From positions 1 to 64,000 of the forward strand of contig CANSAE010000002.1 in the NCBI GenBank assembly GCA_947644595.1: a DNA stretch of 64,000 bases, written 5' to 3'. The position numbers and the translations under genes were made by a program. Each line of letters begins with the position of its first letter. Within the stretch, counting starts at the first letter, position 1. The notes under the pieces are model-generated. The model did not search any database. It was not told the DNA's origin and saw only the letters and a list, made by a program, of their open reading frames with translations. This document shows positions 1 through 8,545 of this stretch, piece by piece. The DNA is from an uncultured Clostridia bacterium. Its GTDB lineage: Bacteria > Bacillota > Clostridia > Oscillospirales > Oscillospiraceae.

Positions 1-61
1 CAGGCAATAGCCTTTCCTCGCACGATTTCCCTCTGTTCGGTTTTGAAGGTGCAGAGCCTGA

Positions 62-137
62 GCACCATTAGCTCAGTTGGTAGAGCACCTGACTCTTAAT
101 CAGGGTGTCCAGGGTTCGAGTCCCTGATGGTGTACCA
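62..137 (+). tRNA. tRNA-Lys (anticodon CTT)
   Basis: A complete cloverleaf can be folded. A 7-bp acceptor stem (GCACCAT with ATGGTGT), a D arm GCTC/GAGC, an anticodon stem CCTGA/TCAGG around loop CTCTTAA, and a T arm containing GGTTCGAGTCC are all present. The anticodon is CTT at 95-97, which reads AAG (lysine). The CCA end is encoded. The preceding 60 bases contain no gene I can identify; they resemble the spacer that follows a 23S rRNA gene, so this may be the tail of an rRNA operon (inference). Confidence 0.95.
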
Positions 138-173
138 CTCACCTGGGTGGGTCAACGCCACCTGGGTGAGCTC

Positions 174-202
174 TTGACAAAGCGGCAGATATCTGGTAAG
201 AT
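174..202 (+). promoter_or_regulatory. Strong promoter for the 5S rRNA
   Basis: TTGACA and TAAGAT are separated by exactly 17 bases. The box starts 36 bases after the tRNA and points at the 5S gene. The region around the -10 contains AGATATCTG twice. This suggests the 5S RNA can be made from its own promoter, even if a transcript also arrives from upstream. Confidence 0.75.
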
Positions 203-220
203 ATCTGTTGTCCAAATCGA

Positions 221-255
221 ATAAATCGAGGCCCGGCGAAGCGGGGTCGATTTAT
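221..255 (+). other. Leader inverted repeat upstream of 5S rRNA
   Basis: ATAAATCGA and TCGATTTAT form a 9-bp perfect stem, extended inward by GGCCC/GGGG. It lies between the promoter and the mature 5S sequence, where a precursor-processing stem would be expected. The role is inferred from position only. Confidence 0.4.
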
Positions 256-328
256 AGAGGAGCGGCTTCCGGAAGTGGACGTTTCCGCCATAGGCGGTGA
301 CGGGAACTGGCAGGGAGTGCGTAGCGAA

Positions 329-444
<116 letters not shown>

Positions 445-450
445 ACAAAA

Positions 451-480
451 AGCCACAGTCGAAAGACTGTGGCTTTTTTT
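451..480 (+). terminator. Intrinsic terminator of 5S rRNA
   Basis: A perfect 10-bp stem (AGCCACAGTC / GACTGTGGCT) with a GAAA loop is followed by seven or more T residues. Confidence 0.9.
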
Positions 481-483
481 ATT

Positions 484-640
484 TCGATTGAACGCTTTGC
501 GTTCAATCGATGGTTTCGCTCCGCTCGTGCGCCCTTTGGGCACACTCCTTTCGCGCAAAGTATTTTTTGCCCAGCTTTGCCGGGCAAAAAACGGATTTAA
601 TTTTCTTTGCCGCTATGCAGCAAATTCTGCGAAGCAGGCG
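484..640 (+). repeat. Four-hairpin dispersed element, copy A
   Basis: Four hairpins follow one another: H1 484-510 (12-bp perfect stem, TTT loop), H2 527-545 (GTGCGCCC / GGGCACAC, one mismatch), H3 563-591 (TTTTTTGCCC / GGGCAAAAAA), and H4 606-624 (TTTGCCGC / GCAGCAAA, one mismatch). The linker after H3 reads ACGGATTTAATTTT. The same order of hairpins and nearly the same linkers recur at 43691-43840 and 47119-47300 with different stem sequences. This copy fills the gap between the 5S terminator and the 3' end of the zinc-ribbon gene. I do not recognise a named family. Confidence 0.7.
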
Positions 641-642
641 TC

Positions 643-1245
643 TTAATCCAACTGCCCGCAGGGGTGATAGTGCTGGATGATCGCATCCAGCGCTTTTTCA
701 AAGCGCTTAGCGCGGCCGCTTATCTCCTCGTCGTCGTAATATTCGTGAGCGTCGAGGCCATCCAGCTCTAAAAACCGCAGATGCTTCACGGGTCCGCCCT
801 CCTGCGCCTGATAAGTCAGCGTGGCGATCCAGCGCCGGTTCATGCCGATGACCGTTTGCAGGAAGTCCAACAGGTTTTTGTCCTGCCGCTCACTGCGCCG
901 GACGGAAAAGTCCAAAATCTGGCGGTAGGGCAGAGAGATCTGCGCGGCGCCCTTGCGGATGAACAGCCGCTGCTCGTCGTCGTTCAATTGCAGGGTCACG
1001 GGGGTGCGCGCCGAAAAACGGTCAATGTCCTGCATGGTCTCGCAGTGGTAGGACGGCGCTTTTTTGAAGAGTTTGAACAGCCCCTTTGCCGAAAACGGCG
1101 CGGGTGCGGCCTGTTCCCGTGGCGCGGGGGCCGGCTCCCGGGGTGCGTCGGCGAAAAACTGCCGCATCTCCGGCTGGTATACGCCGCACTCCGTGCAAAA
1201 CCGGGCGTCCTCGGGCAGCGCTGCCCCGCAGCTGACACATTTCAT
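643..1245 (-). CDS. Zinc-ribbon protein of unknown function
   Basis: The 200-residue product begins with a four-cysteine zinc ribbon (C3, C6, C17, C20, in CVSCG...CTECG). A proline/alanine-rich linker (about residues 25-50) follows, then a roughly 140-residue domain of mixed strands and helices. That domain has a PH-like flavour (LRLFIRKGAAQISLPYRQI region), but I cannot assign it. No signal peptide or membrane segment is visible, so it is probably cytosolic. An in-frame GTG nine bases upstream overlaps the ribosome binding site GAGGTG, so I chose the ATG six bases after that site. It has its own promoter, whose -35 overlaps the stop codon of the upstream lipoprotein gene. Confidence 0.75.
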   Translation of the reverse strand: MKCVSCGAALPEDARFCTECGVYQPEMRQFFADAPREPAPAPREQAAPAPFSAKGLFKLFKKAPSYHCETMQDIDRFSARTPVTLQLNDDEQRLFIRKGAAQISLPYRQILDFSVRRSERQDKNLLDFLQTVIGMNRRWIATLTYQAQEGGPVKHLRFLELDGLDAHEYYDDEEISGRAKRFEKALDAIIQHYHPCGQLD

Positions 1246-1274
1246 GGGCTTCACCTCGAATCAGTGGTAAAATC

Positions 1275-1303
1275 ATTATATACGCAGTTCCCCGGATAAT
1301 CAA
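1275..1303 (-). promoter_or_regulatory. Promoter of the zinc-ribbon gene
   Basis: Read on the minus strand this is TTGATT, 17 bases, TATAAT. It sits about 30 bases upstream of the chosen ATG and overlaps the end of the preceding gene. Confidence 0.7.
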
Positions 1304-2511
1304 GAGCTTGTCCGCGCCCATTGGGACAGGCCCAGTTCGGACAGCGGGGCTTCCATGCAAAACGATTTGCTGCCTACCCATCCGATCAGTCCCAGGGAAT
1401 CGTCTGTGAGATAGAAGTTGTCTGTGGAATCCGGGTCAAGGTATTCCTTTGCGCCTTCGATTTGAGATTGCTCATTCCGGGCGCGGATCTCCAGATATTG
1501 TTCCCGGGTGATGTCGCCGCTGCCGTCCATCCAGACCTGCTGGCATCGGAACGCGCCGGAATCCAGCAGGTCGTCAATGCTTTTATCGCCGATGATGTCC
1601 CGAAGGGTCAGTTGCCTGGTGGTGCCGGCATCGAAGGTCATGCCGAAATGATATTCGCCGGGATGCGCCGAACCCCTGACGTATCCCCAAACGTAGGTCC
1701 GCGTGGAAACAAGCTGTTCGTCCTCCCGGGTCAAAGCGCAGTCCTTTGTCTCGGTTTCAAACAGATACTCCGGCCGATGGGGTTCCTCATGGAAGTTTGG
1801 CGGCAGGACTTCCGTTTGGATCGCGTCACGGATGCGCGCGTGAATGAAACGGTCATCAGGCGGAATCATGATGCTGGGGTAGCTAATATTGATGTAGCAG
1901 CCAAGGCGCTCGTCAACGAAAATTTCCTGATGATAGTCATGTCCGTCAATGCGCTGGGTAAAGTCCTTTGTCAGGCTCGGCCCGTTGGGGACATCGAAGC
2001 GGATGGGCGCGCTCAGGTCCGTATCGGCGGAGAGCTGGGCGTGGTAAATTGCGTCGTCCTGAAAGTTGGCCCATTCTTCCAGAAAATTAGCGGGCCCGTT
2101 GTATTGGACCAGGGCGGGTTCGTAAATGCCGCGGAACGTGTACCAGTTTTCCGCTTCGTCATAGCCATAGGACAGCAGCTCCGGGAACGCGCAATCATCG
2201 CCGCAAAGCAGCAGTTCATGCCCTCTGGTGCCGTCGGGGACATAAACCCGGTACCGTTCATTGAACTCCGCATCCGGCTGACCGAAATAAACCGTGAATT
2301 CGCCCTGCACGTCGTGCTGGCGCAGGCCCTGCTGCAAAAACAGCAGCTCCTGTTGGAACAGGGCCTCGTACTGCTCCGGCGCAAGGACGGGCGCGGGCGT
2401 GGGGGTGACCACGGGCGTCGGCGTCGGGGTAGACGTGGGTTCCGGCGGCGCGGCATGGCACCCGGCTAGCAGCGCCAGCAGACACAGCCCGGCGAGCAAT
2501 CCGCGTTTCAT
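1300..2511 (-). CDS. Lipoprotein with DUF4163/DUF3298-like (RsiV/PdaC-type) C-terminal half
   Basis: The 403-residue product starts with a lipoprotein signal peptide ending in LLAGC. A threonine/proline-rich spacer of alternating TPTP follows, so it is anchored to the outer face of the membrane. The second half contains features of the DUF4163 plus DUF3298 pair found in RsiV and PdaC: a strand reading ISYPSIM followed by a DDRFIHARIRDAIQTEV helix, and later the RQLTLRDIIGD motif. RsiV-like proteins bind lysozyme or muropeptides, but no such ligand can be claimed here. The first half (about residues 45-190) is unrecognised. The start follows AGGAGGGG and a clean promoter. Confidence 0.75.
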   Translation of the reverse strand: MKRGLLAGLCLLALLAGCHAAPPEPTSTPTPTPVVTPTPAPVLAPEQYEALFQQELLFLQQGLRQHDVQGEFTVYFGQPDAEFNERYRVYVPDGTRGHELLLCGDDCAFPELLSYGYDEAENWYTFRGIYEPALVQYNGPANFLEEWANFQDDAIYHAQLSADTDLSAPIRFDVPNGPSLTKDFTQRIDGHDYHQEIFVDERLGCYINISYPSIMIPPDDRFIHARIRDAIQTEVLPPNFHEEPHRPEYLFETETKDCALTREDEQLVSTRTYVWGYVRGSAHPGEYHFGMTFDAGTTRQLTLRDIIGDKSIDDLLDSGAFRCQQVWMDGSGDITREQYLEIRARNEQSQIEGAKEYLDPDSTDNFYLTDDSLGLIGWVGSKSFCMEAPLSELGLSQWARTSS

Positions 2512-2531
2512 ACCATCCCCTCCTTTTCCCT

Positions 2532-2560
2532 ATCATAGCAAATCCCGGGAGGCATTGCAA
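2532..2560 (-). promoter_or_regulatory. Promoter of the lipoprotein gene
   Basis: On the minus strand TTGCAA, 17 bases, TATGAT. It is back-to-back with the plus-strand promoter at 2573-2601. Confidence 0.65.
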
Positions 2561-2572
2561 GGTCCCCCGTCG

Positions 2573-2601
2573 TTGCATCGCCGTGGGATTTTTGATATAC
2601 T
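2573..2601 (+). promoter_or_regulatory. Promoter of the frameshifted small gene and membrane protein
   Basis: TTGCAT, 17 bases, TATACT, ending 21 bases before the ATG of the small gene at 2623. It is divergent from the lipoprotein promoter. Confidence 0.65.
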
Positions 2602-2622
2602 GAAGAAAAAGGGGGGATGGGA

Positions 2623-2855
2623 ATGAACTGGAAAACGCTTGTCATGGGCCTGCTGCTGGCCCTTGCCTGCGTCGGCTATGGGACGTCATATTATGCAGAA
2701 ACGTCCTTTGGATCTCAAAAGTAGACAGGCGTTACCCTGTTTTTTACAAATGCGACGGCACGCTCACCCTCAGTGGGTTCCGGCTGGTACGGCAGGCGGA
2801 AATCGACGTGGATGACGTTGACAACGACTGGATTTACTGGTTTTATGAGGAGTAG
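2623..2855 (+). pseudogene. Small exported/membrane protein gene broken by a frameshift
   Basis: An ATG after a GGGGGG-type ribosome binding site opens a frame whose product starts MNWKTLVMGLLLALACVGYG, a signal peptide or membrane anchor. It stops after 33 codons at TAG 2722-2724. In the frame two bases ahead, reading continues without interruption through DRRYPVFYKCDGTLTL to AEIDVDDVDNDWIYWFYEE and stops at 2853-2855. Both halves look like genuine coding sequence, so I read this as one gene of about 75 codons with a frameshift near 2700-2720. A sequencing error or programmed shift cannot be excluded. The family is not recognised. The next gene starts 30 bases later with its own ribosome binding site. 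Confidence 0.55.
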
Positions 2856-2885
2856 TGTTAGACAAAAGGGAAAGGAGGGACGGCA

Positions 2886-4757
2886 ATGGGCTTGATATGG
2901 ATATTTCTTGCCACAGCGGGATGGATAGTGATTCTCCATGAGAAAACGGACTTGCCGGCCGCGTTTTGCCCGGTGGCGGCTGTCGCGGTGCAGGTCTTGT
3001 TTCTGTATCTCCTTTCCCTGCTGGGATTGCTGAAATCCGGGCCGGTAATCTTGGGCGTGATGGCAGTGCTGTTTCTGCTGAAAAAGCGGAAGACCGAGAA
3101 GCCGTTGTTGACCCCTGGTGTAGTGTGCTTTTGCGTGTACGCCGCAGCGCTGTGGGTGCTGAATATGGGCCGGGTGCCTGACGGATTTGACAATTACAGC
3201 CACTGGGCGCTGGCGGCGAAGGAGCTGTATCTGACCCATGCCCTGCCCGGGCCGGACACGCTGGTGACCATGACGAATTACCCCCCGGCAGTACCGCTGT
3301 ACCAGTACTTTGTGCTGCGGCTGGCAGGATTTTCCGAGGGTGCCATGCTGGGGGCCAACGGCATTTGGATGGGCGCGCTGCTCTCCTGTGGGTTCGGAGA
3401 CTGCGGCTGGCGGGACTGGAAGCGCTGGCCCGTCTGTGTCGGGCTGATGGCGGCGCTGACGCTGGTCATCCCCAACTGCGCGGTGAATTTGCAGGTGGAT
3501 GCCTTGATGGGCATGACAGCCCTGGCCATGGGCCTGCTGGCCCTGTGGGATGAAAAAAAGACCCTCCCTGTGCAGGGTCTGCTGGGCGCGGTGCTGGTGC
3601 TGACGAAAATGAGTGGCGTGATGCTGCTGGTCCTCCACTGCGGATTGCTGACGCTTCTTTGGCGGCGGCGGAAGGGGGCCGCCCGGGAATTGCTCATGAG
3701 CGCGGCTTGGTGTGTGGGGCTGCCCGGGGGACTGTATGGGCTGTTTTCTCTACGCATTCACCGGGTATTTGCCGACGCGCTGTCCCGGAACCAGTTCCAG
3801 GTGGGGGCGGAGGCCTTCGGCGGCAAGTTGGCGGCAAAATCGCCGGAATTCTGGGCATCGTTCCCAGAGGACTTCTGGCGCGCCGTTTGGAGCGGTGAAA
3901 CGGCGGCCAGCCTGTTTTTCTTGGTGGGAAACGGGGTACTTCTGGCGCTTTTGGCACTGTGCCTGCTGAAAGTGATCCGCCTGCCCAAAGGCGCAGTGGG
4001 GCTGGTGCTATTTTCCTGGGCGGCGCTGGCTGTGTACACCGCCGGTCTGGCGGGGATGTACATTTTCATGATGGACGAGCACGAGAGCATGATATTAGCG
4101 TCCTTCTACCGCTATTTCGGCACGGGGGTGCTGTATCAATTGGGCTTGTGCGTCTTTGCGCTGCTGCCGCCGGAGGATGGCGGAGGGACGCTACCTGTGT
4201 GGCTGTTGCTGCTGGCGTTTGTGTTCCCCTGCGCCCGGACCCAGGCCCCCGTCTCCGATTGGGAGGCCGCAAGCCACGCGGCCCGGGAGAACTTGCGGCA
4301 GGGCGTATTCACAGCCCGGGCGGATGTGCTGGATGTGTGGGACGGGGAGACGATGCTCTACTGCGCTTACGATCAGACCCATCTGAACGAGGACTATGTT
4401 TACCGCTTCGTGCGGTACGTGTTTTACAGCCGCAAAGTGCGGCCCATGGGGCCGGGGCTGACTCGTCCGGAGGATTTAGCAGAAGGCGGGCGCTGTTACG
4501 TCCTCTGGCTGGGGGCCGATGTCTGGACCGCCCAGACCCTCGCGGATGCAGGGCTGCCCGTGCCGGAGAGGCCGGGGCTGTATTACAAAACCGCCGAACA
4601 AACATTATTGCCCGTAGCGATGCAAACAAAAACCCCGGGAGCAAAAGCTCCCGGGGTTTTTGTTTGCAGTTACACGGTGGGGTTCACGCCGGCGCCGTTG
4701 ATGCGCACGGAGTTTGCCATGGTGTTCATCAGAGGGGCATCGGTCTCCGCTAAGTAG
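2886..4757 (+). CDS. Multi-spanning membrane protein, glycosyltransferase-like topology
   Basis: A 623-residue integral membrane protein with roughly ten hydrophobic segments across the first 460 residues and a soluble C-terminal part of about 160 residues. A loop containing DGFDNYSHWALAAKEL follows the first few segments. An acidic residue in such a loop is typical of GT-C or DUF6056-like membrane enzymes, but a family cannot be named. The start follows AAAGGAGG. The frame runs straight through a perfect 22-bp terminator at 4621-4668 and overlaps the 3' end of the convergent SLH gene by 88 bases. The last 45 or so residues are therefore probably read-through after loss of the original stop codon. 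Confidence 0.65.
   Translation: MGLIWIFLATAGWIVILHEKTDLPAAFCPVAAVAVQVLFLYLLSLLGLLKSGPVILGVMAVLFLLKKRKTEKPLLTPGVVCFCVYAAALWVLNMGRVPDGFDNYSHWALAAKELYLTHALPGPDTLVTMTNYPPAVPLYQYFVLRLAGFSEGAMLGANGIWMGALLSCGFGDCGWRDWKRWPVCVGLMAALTLVIPNCAVNLQVDALMGMTALAMGLLALWDEKKTLPVQGLLGAVLVLTKMSGVMLLVLHCGLLTLLWRRRKGAARELLMSAAWCVGLPGGLYGLFSLRIHRVFADALSRNQFQVGAEAFGGKLAAKSPEFWASFPEDFWRAVWSGETAASLFFLVGNGVLLALLALCLLKVIRLPKGAVGLVLFSWAALAVYTAGLAGMYIFMMDEHESMILASFYRYFGTGVLYQLGLCVFALLPPEDGGGTLPVWLLLLAFVFPCARTQAPVSDWEAASHAARENLRQGVFTARADVLDVWDGETMLYCAYDQTHLNEDYVYRFVRYVFYSRKVRPMGPGLTRPEDLAEGGRCYVLWLGADVWTAQTLADAGLPVPERPGLYYKTAEQTLLPVAMQTKTPGAKAPGVFVCSYTVGFTPAPLMRTEFAMVFIRGASVSAK
4621..4668. terminator. Bidirectional terminator between membrane protein and SLH gene
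   Basis: A perfect 22-bp stem with an AAAA loop, GC-rich in the centre and flanked by TTTTTGTTT in both orientations. It serves two convergent genes, and the plus-strand coding frame continues across it. Confidence 0.9.
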
Positions 4758-5791
4758 ACTGCGCCCATCACGTCATCCTGAACATATACGTAAATAATCA
4801 TATTGGTCGCGACGCCTTCGGTGGTGTAAGTCACATGATACCGGATGGCATCCATATCGCCGAATTTCACAGAGACGGAGTCTGTGACCGATATGCTCTC
4901 TCCGTCGCCGATTATTTCTTGGAGCATAGAAGGCAGTGCCTGGTCAAACAACCGCTTGACCATTCCCATATCAGTATGTCGGAGAGATGCGTCCTGCTGG
5001 AACAGGGCCATCGCCATTGCTCCGGTGCTGATGGAGGCAAACATGGGCTGTTCGGGCACATCAGGGTCGGTGATGTCCAGCATATCCTGGGGCACGGCCA
5101 CGGTCACGCCGTGGGTCAGGGAGAGGTCCTTCAGCAGCATCTTAGCGCTGCGGGTCTCCGGCAGGGCCAGGCGGGACAAAATCACCGCGGCCTCCGCCCG
5201 AGAGATGGAGTTATCCGGATGGAAGGTGCCGTAATCATCGCTGCCGGAGAGAATACCGGCGGTGTACAGGGTGATGATCTCGTTCCCGTAGGGCGTGGTG
5301 TCGGTCACATCCGGGGGCGTGCACAGGGACAGGACCGTGAAGGTGGAATCGGGCAGGGCGTGGGCAAAAATACCGGCCATCTGGGCCCGGGTGGCCTTGG
5401 CGTTGAAGTCGGAGAAAGCGCCGGCCTTGGTGATACCGGTATTCACGCAGTAGTCCACAAAGGATTGATACCAAGGGCCTTCCGCGGCGGGCTGGATGGC
5501 GGTGGTGCCGGTCTTATAGATCTGGTCCACCTGGGCGGCGATAACAAGCGCTTCCGCGACGGTGAGATTGCCGGCCAGGTTGAACGTGGCGGCATCTGCG
5601 CCGTTCATCAGACCGTATTCATAGCAGGTGGCGACCGCGTTCCGCGCCCAATGGTCGGCCGGCACGTCGGTAAATTCGTTATTGTAGGTCTTGACCTTGC
5701 GGAAGTTGTCCATGCTATGGGCCGCAAAGGCCGGGACAGCAAGGGTCAGCATCAGGCACAGGACCAGTAACAGAGAAAGCAGTTTTTTCAT
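4670..5791 (-). CDS. Secreted S-layer homology (SLH) domain protein
   Basis: The 373-residue product starts with a classical signal peptide (MKKLLSLLLVLCLMLTLAV...AFA). Three SLH-like modules follow at about residues 35-215, seen in FTDVPADHWARNAV, the PWYQSFVDYCVNTGI segment, and TPYGNEIITLYTAGILSG with RAEAAVILSRL. SLH domains tether proteins to pyruvylated secondary wall polymer. The last 150 residues form an unrecognised domain rich in short strands. An ATG 33 bases upstream is in frame, but I chose the ATG directly after CAGGAGGG. The functional partner in this window is the CsaB-containing operon at 23.6-30.1 kb (inference). It has a strong promoter and terminator. Confidence 0.9.
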   Translation of the reverse strand: MKKLLSLLLVLCLMLTLAVPAFAAHSMDNFRKVKTYNNEFTDVPADHWARNAVATCYEYGLMNGADAATFNLAGNLTVAEALVIAAQVDQIYKTGTTAIQPAAEGPWYQSFVDYCVNTGITKAGAFSDFNAKATRAQMAGIFAHALPDSTFTVLSLCTPPDVTDTTPYGNEIITLYTAGILSGSDDYGTFHPDNSISRAEAAVILSRLALPETRSAKMLLKDLSLTHGVTVAVPQDMLDITDPDVPEQPMFASISTGAMAMALFQQDASLRHTDMGMVKRLFDQALPSMLQEIIGDGESISVTDSVSVKFGDMDAIRYHVTYTTEGVATNMIIYVYVQDDVMGAVYLAETDAPLMNTMANSVRINGAGVNPTV

Positions 5792-5822
5792 CGGAATCCC
5801 TCCTGAATTAATTGATAACACC

Positions 5823-5851
5823 ATTATAGCAAGATTTCCCTAACATTTCAA
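5823..5851 (-). promoter_or_regulatory. Promoter of the SLH gene
   Basis: On the minus strand TTGAAA, 17 bases, TATAAT, just downstream of the copper ATPase terminator. Confidence 0.8.
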
Positions 5852-5871
5852 GCGCAAATCCGCAGGCGGCA

Positions 5872-5908
5872 AACATCCCCCGTCCGAGGCTTCAGACGGG
5901 GGATGTTT
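5872..5908 (-). terminator. Terminator of the copper ATPase gene
   Basis: AACATCCCCCGTC pairs with GACGGGGGATGTT across a short loop. It lies four bases beyond the stop codon of the ATPase gene. Confidence 0.85.
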
Positions 5909-5911
5909 GTC

Positions 5912-8407
5912 TTATCGGATGCCGGTCACTTCGTAGCCTGCGTCCACCACGGCGGCCTTCAACGCGTCGTCGGTGACGGCGCCGGACACCTGGCACACGG
6001 CGTTCTTGTTTTCCAGGGACACCTGGGCGGTCACGCCCTCCAGCTTGTTCAGGGCGTCGGTCACATGCTTCACGCAGTGCTGGCACATCATGCCTTCGAT
6101 GGAAATGGTTTTTGTCATGTTGCTTGTCTCCTTTGTTTCAGTTGTTTGGGATATTTGGGACGTCCGGGCCATGGCTGGCTTGAAAAGCCGCAGGCGCAGG
6201 GCGTTGGTGACGACGAAAAAGGAAGAAAAACTCATGGCCAGGGCCCCCAGCATGGGGCTGAGAGACAGGCCGAAGGCCGGATACAGAGCCCCGGCGGCGA
6301 TGGGGATGCCGATGCAGTTATAGAAAAAGGCCCAGAACAGATTTTGTTTGATGTTCCGCATGGTAGCTCTGGATAGGTGCAGGGCGTTCACCGCGTCGGC
6401 GATGCTGCTTTGGGTGAGGATGACGTCGGCGGACTCCATGGCGATATCCGTGCCCGCGCCGATGGCCACGCCCACGTCCGCCCGCATGAGGGCCGGCGCG
6501 TCGTTGATGCCGTCGCCCACCATGGCCACCTTTTTGCCATCGGACATGAGCTGCCGGACTTTGGCCTCTTTTTCATCGGGTAGGACCCCGGCGAACACGG
6601 TTTGGATACCGGTTTGATCGCCGATGGCCTGGGCGGTCACCTCGTTGTCCCCGGTGAGGAGGACCACCTCCACGCCGTCGGCCTGCAGTTTGGCGATGGC
6701 GTCGGCGCTGTCGGGTTTCACCGCGTCGGCGCAGGCGATGACGCCCAGAGGCGTATTATCCGCAGCGAAATAGAGGACGGTTTTGCCGTCTTTGGCGGCA
6801 TCGTCATAAGAAACGTTAAAAGGCACATTTAATTGCTCCATGTACCGCCGGTTCCCGGCGTAAACCATTTTCCCGCTGACGGTGCCGGAAATGCCCATCC
6901 CCGGTGTGGCGGTAAAGTCGGAGACTGGGGCAAAGTCGGTGACACCGTTTTGCCTGGCGTAGTCCACCACGGCGAGAGACAATGGATGCTCGCTGGCGTG
7001 TTCCAAGGCGGCGGCCAGAGGCAGCAGCTCGTCGGACAGGTTGAAGAGGTCCGTGACCTCCGGCGTACCTTTCGTGACGGTACCGGTCTTATCCAGCACC
7101 ATCACGTTCACATGGGCCATGCCCTCTAATGCTTCCGCGGATTTGAACAAAATGCCCAGATCCGCGCCCTTGCCGGTGCCCACCATGATGGCCGTGGGAG
7201 TGGCCAGGCCCAGGGCGCAGGGGCAGGAGATGACCAGCACCGCGATGGCCCTGGACAATGCGAAGCCGAAGCTCTGGCCCGCGATAAGCCACACGGCGGC
7301 CGTGATGACGGCAATGGTGATGACTGCCGGTACAAATACGGCGCAGACCTTGTCAGCCAGCCGGGCGATGGGGGCTTTCGACCCCGCCGCCTCCTCCACC
7401 AGGGCGATGATTTTTGCCAAGGTCGTTTCGCCGCCCACCTGGGTGGCCTCAAAGGTGAAGTACCCGGATTTGTTCACAGTTGCGCCGATGACCTTATCTC
7501 CGGGGAGCTTTTCCACCGGGACGGATTCGCCGGTGATGGCGGATTCATCGATGGCGCCGGAGCCGCTGCGCAGAATTCCGTCCACAGGCAGGCTTTCTCC
7601 GGCCCGGACCACCACGGTGTCGCCCACCCGCACATCCTCGGCAGGGATGGTGACTTCCGCGCCGTCCCGGAGGACCCGGGCGGTCTTGGGTGTCAGGTCC
7701 ATGAGCTTTTGCAGGGCGTCCTTCGTCTTGCCCTTGCTGCGCTCCTCCATATATTTTCCCACGGTGATAAGGGTCAAAATGGTGCCGGCGGATTCATAGT
7801 ACAGCCCGTCCATGTGGACCATGGCTCCGGCCATATCCATGCGGCCCAGACAAGCGGCCATGGCAAAGGTGGAATACAGGCTGTACACGATGGAAGCACC
7901 CGCGCCCAGGGCAATGAGGGCGTCCATGCTGGGCGCCAACGCCTTCATGGACTTGAAGCCGTTCACGAAATAGCTCCGGCCCATGAATACGATGGGCACG
8001 GTGAGCAGCAGCTCCGCGATGGCCACGACCATCATGTTTTCCATCCCCGCCAGAAACGGGGGGAGAGGCAGGCCCATCATGCCGCCCATGCCGATATACA
8101 TCAGGACCGCGAGGAAGCAGGCGGACAGGATGATGTGCCGCGTCACTTCTCTGGCGTGGTCCGCTTCCGTTTGTCCGGCATTGACCGCGGCGGCTTTTCC
8201 GGGGAGACCGGCGCCGTACCCGGCCTGCTCCACGGCCCGGATGATGTCCTCCGGAGCGGTTTGGCTTTCGTTATACGTTACCTGCATGGAATTGGTCAGC
8301 AGGTTCACCGCGCAGCTTTCCACGCCGTCCACCTTATCCACGGCCTTTTGCACATGGGCCTGACAGGCGGCGCAGGTCATGCCAGTAACATTAAATTTTT
8401 GCTCCAT
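5912..8407 (-). CDS. copA: Copper-exporting P1B-type ATPase with N- and C-terminal metal-binding domains
   Basis: The 831-residue pump exports Cu(I) across the cytoplasmic membrane using ATP. An N-terminal heavy-metal domain carries GMTCAAC (about residues 9-15). The actuator TGES, the intramembrane metal site CPC at 395-397, the phosphorylated D439 in DKTGT and the hinge GDGIND near 631 are all present. Eight membrane segments are expected for the family. Unusually, a second heavy-metal domain is fused at the C-terminus (from about 765), with C775-Q-H-C778. In many bacteria this is a separate chaperone, CopZ. A linker rich in T/S/Q with an internal Met (SNMTKTISIEGMM) suggests fusion of a downstream copZ. 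No CopY/CsoR gene is adjacent. Confidence 0.93.
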   Translation of the reverse strand: MEQKFNVTGMTCAACQAHVQKAVDKVDGVESCAVNLLTNSMQVTYNESQTAPEDIIRAVEQAGYGAGLPGKAAAVNAGQTEADHAREVTRHIILSACFLAVLMYIGMGGMMGLPLPPFLAGMENMMVVAIAELLLTVPIVFMGRSYFVNGFKSMKALAPSMDALIALGAGASIVYSLYSTFAMAACLGRMDMAGAMVHMDGLYYESAGTILTLITVGKYMEERSKGKTKDALQKLMDLTPKTARVLRDGAEVTIPAEDVRVGDTVVVRAGESLPVDGILRSGSGAIDESAITGESVPVEKLPGDKVIGATVNKSGYFTFEATQVGGETTLAKIIALVEEAAGSKAPIARLADKVCAVFVPAVITIAVITAAVWLIAGQSFGFALSRAIAVLVISCPCALGLATPTAIMVGTGKGADLGILFKSAEALEGMAHVNVMVLDKTGTVTKGTPEVTDLFNLSDELLPLAAALEHASEHPLSLAVVDYARQNGVTDFAPVSDFTATPGMGISGTVSGKMVYAGNRRYMEQLNVPFNVSYDDAAKDGKTVLYFAADNTPLGVIACADAVKPDSADAIAKLQADGVEVVLLTGDNEVTAQAIGDQTGIQTVFAGVLPDEKEAKVRQLMSDGKKVAMVGDGINDAPALMRADVGVAIGAGTDIAMESADVILTQSSIADAVNALHLSRATMRNIKQNLFWAFFYNCIGIPIAAGALYPAFGLSLSPMLGALAMSFSSFFVVTNALRLRLFKPAMARTSQISQTTETKETSNMTKTISIEGMMCQHCVKHVTDALNKLEGVTAQVSLENKNAVCQVSGAVTDDALKAAVVDAGYEVTGIR

Positions 8408-8484
8408 AAAAAACCTCCGGCGCGTTTAGATTATCTTGCGTATAAATCATTGATTTTATAGATGAGTTTTGTGTATTCTCTCAA

Positions 8485-8513
8485 TTGGAATCCCTCCGGG
8501 AAACTGATATAAT
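8485..8513 (+). promoter_or_regulatory. Promoter of the DMT exporter gene
   Basis: TTGGAA, 17 bases, TATAAT, ending 32 bases before the ATG. Confidence 0.8.
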
Positions 8514-8545
8514 GGCTGCAGGATGAATTTACGGGGGTGGCGCCC

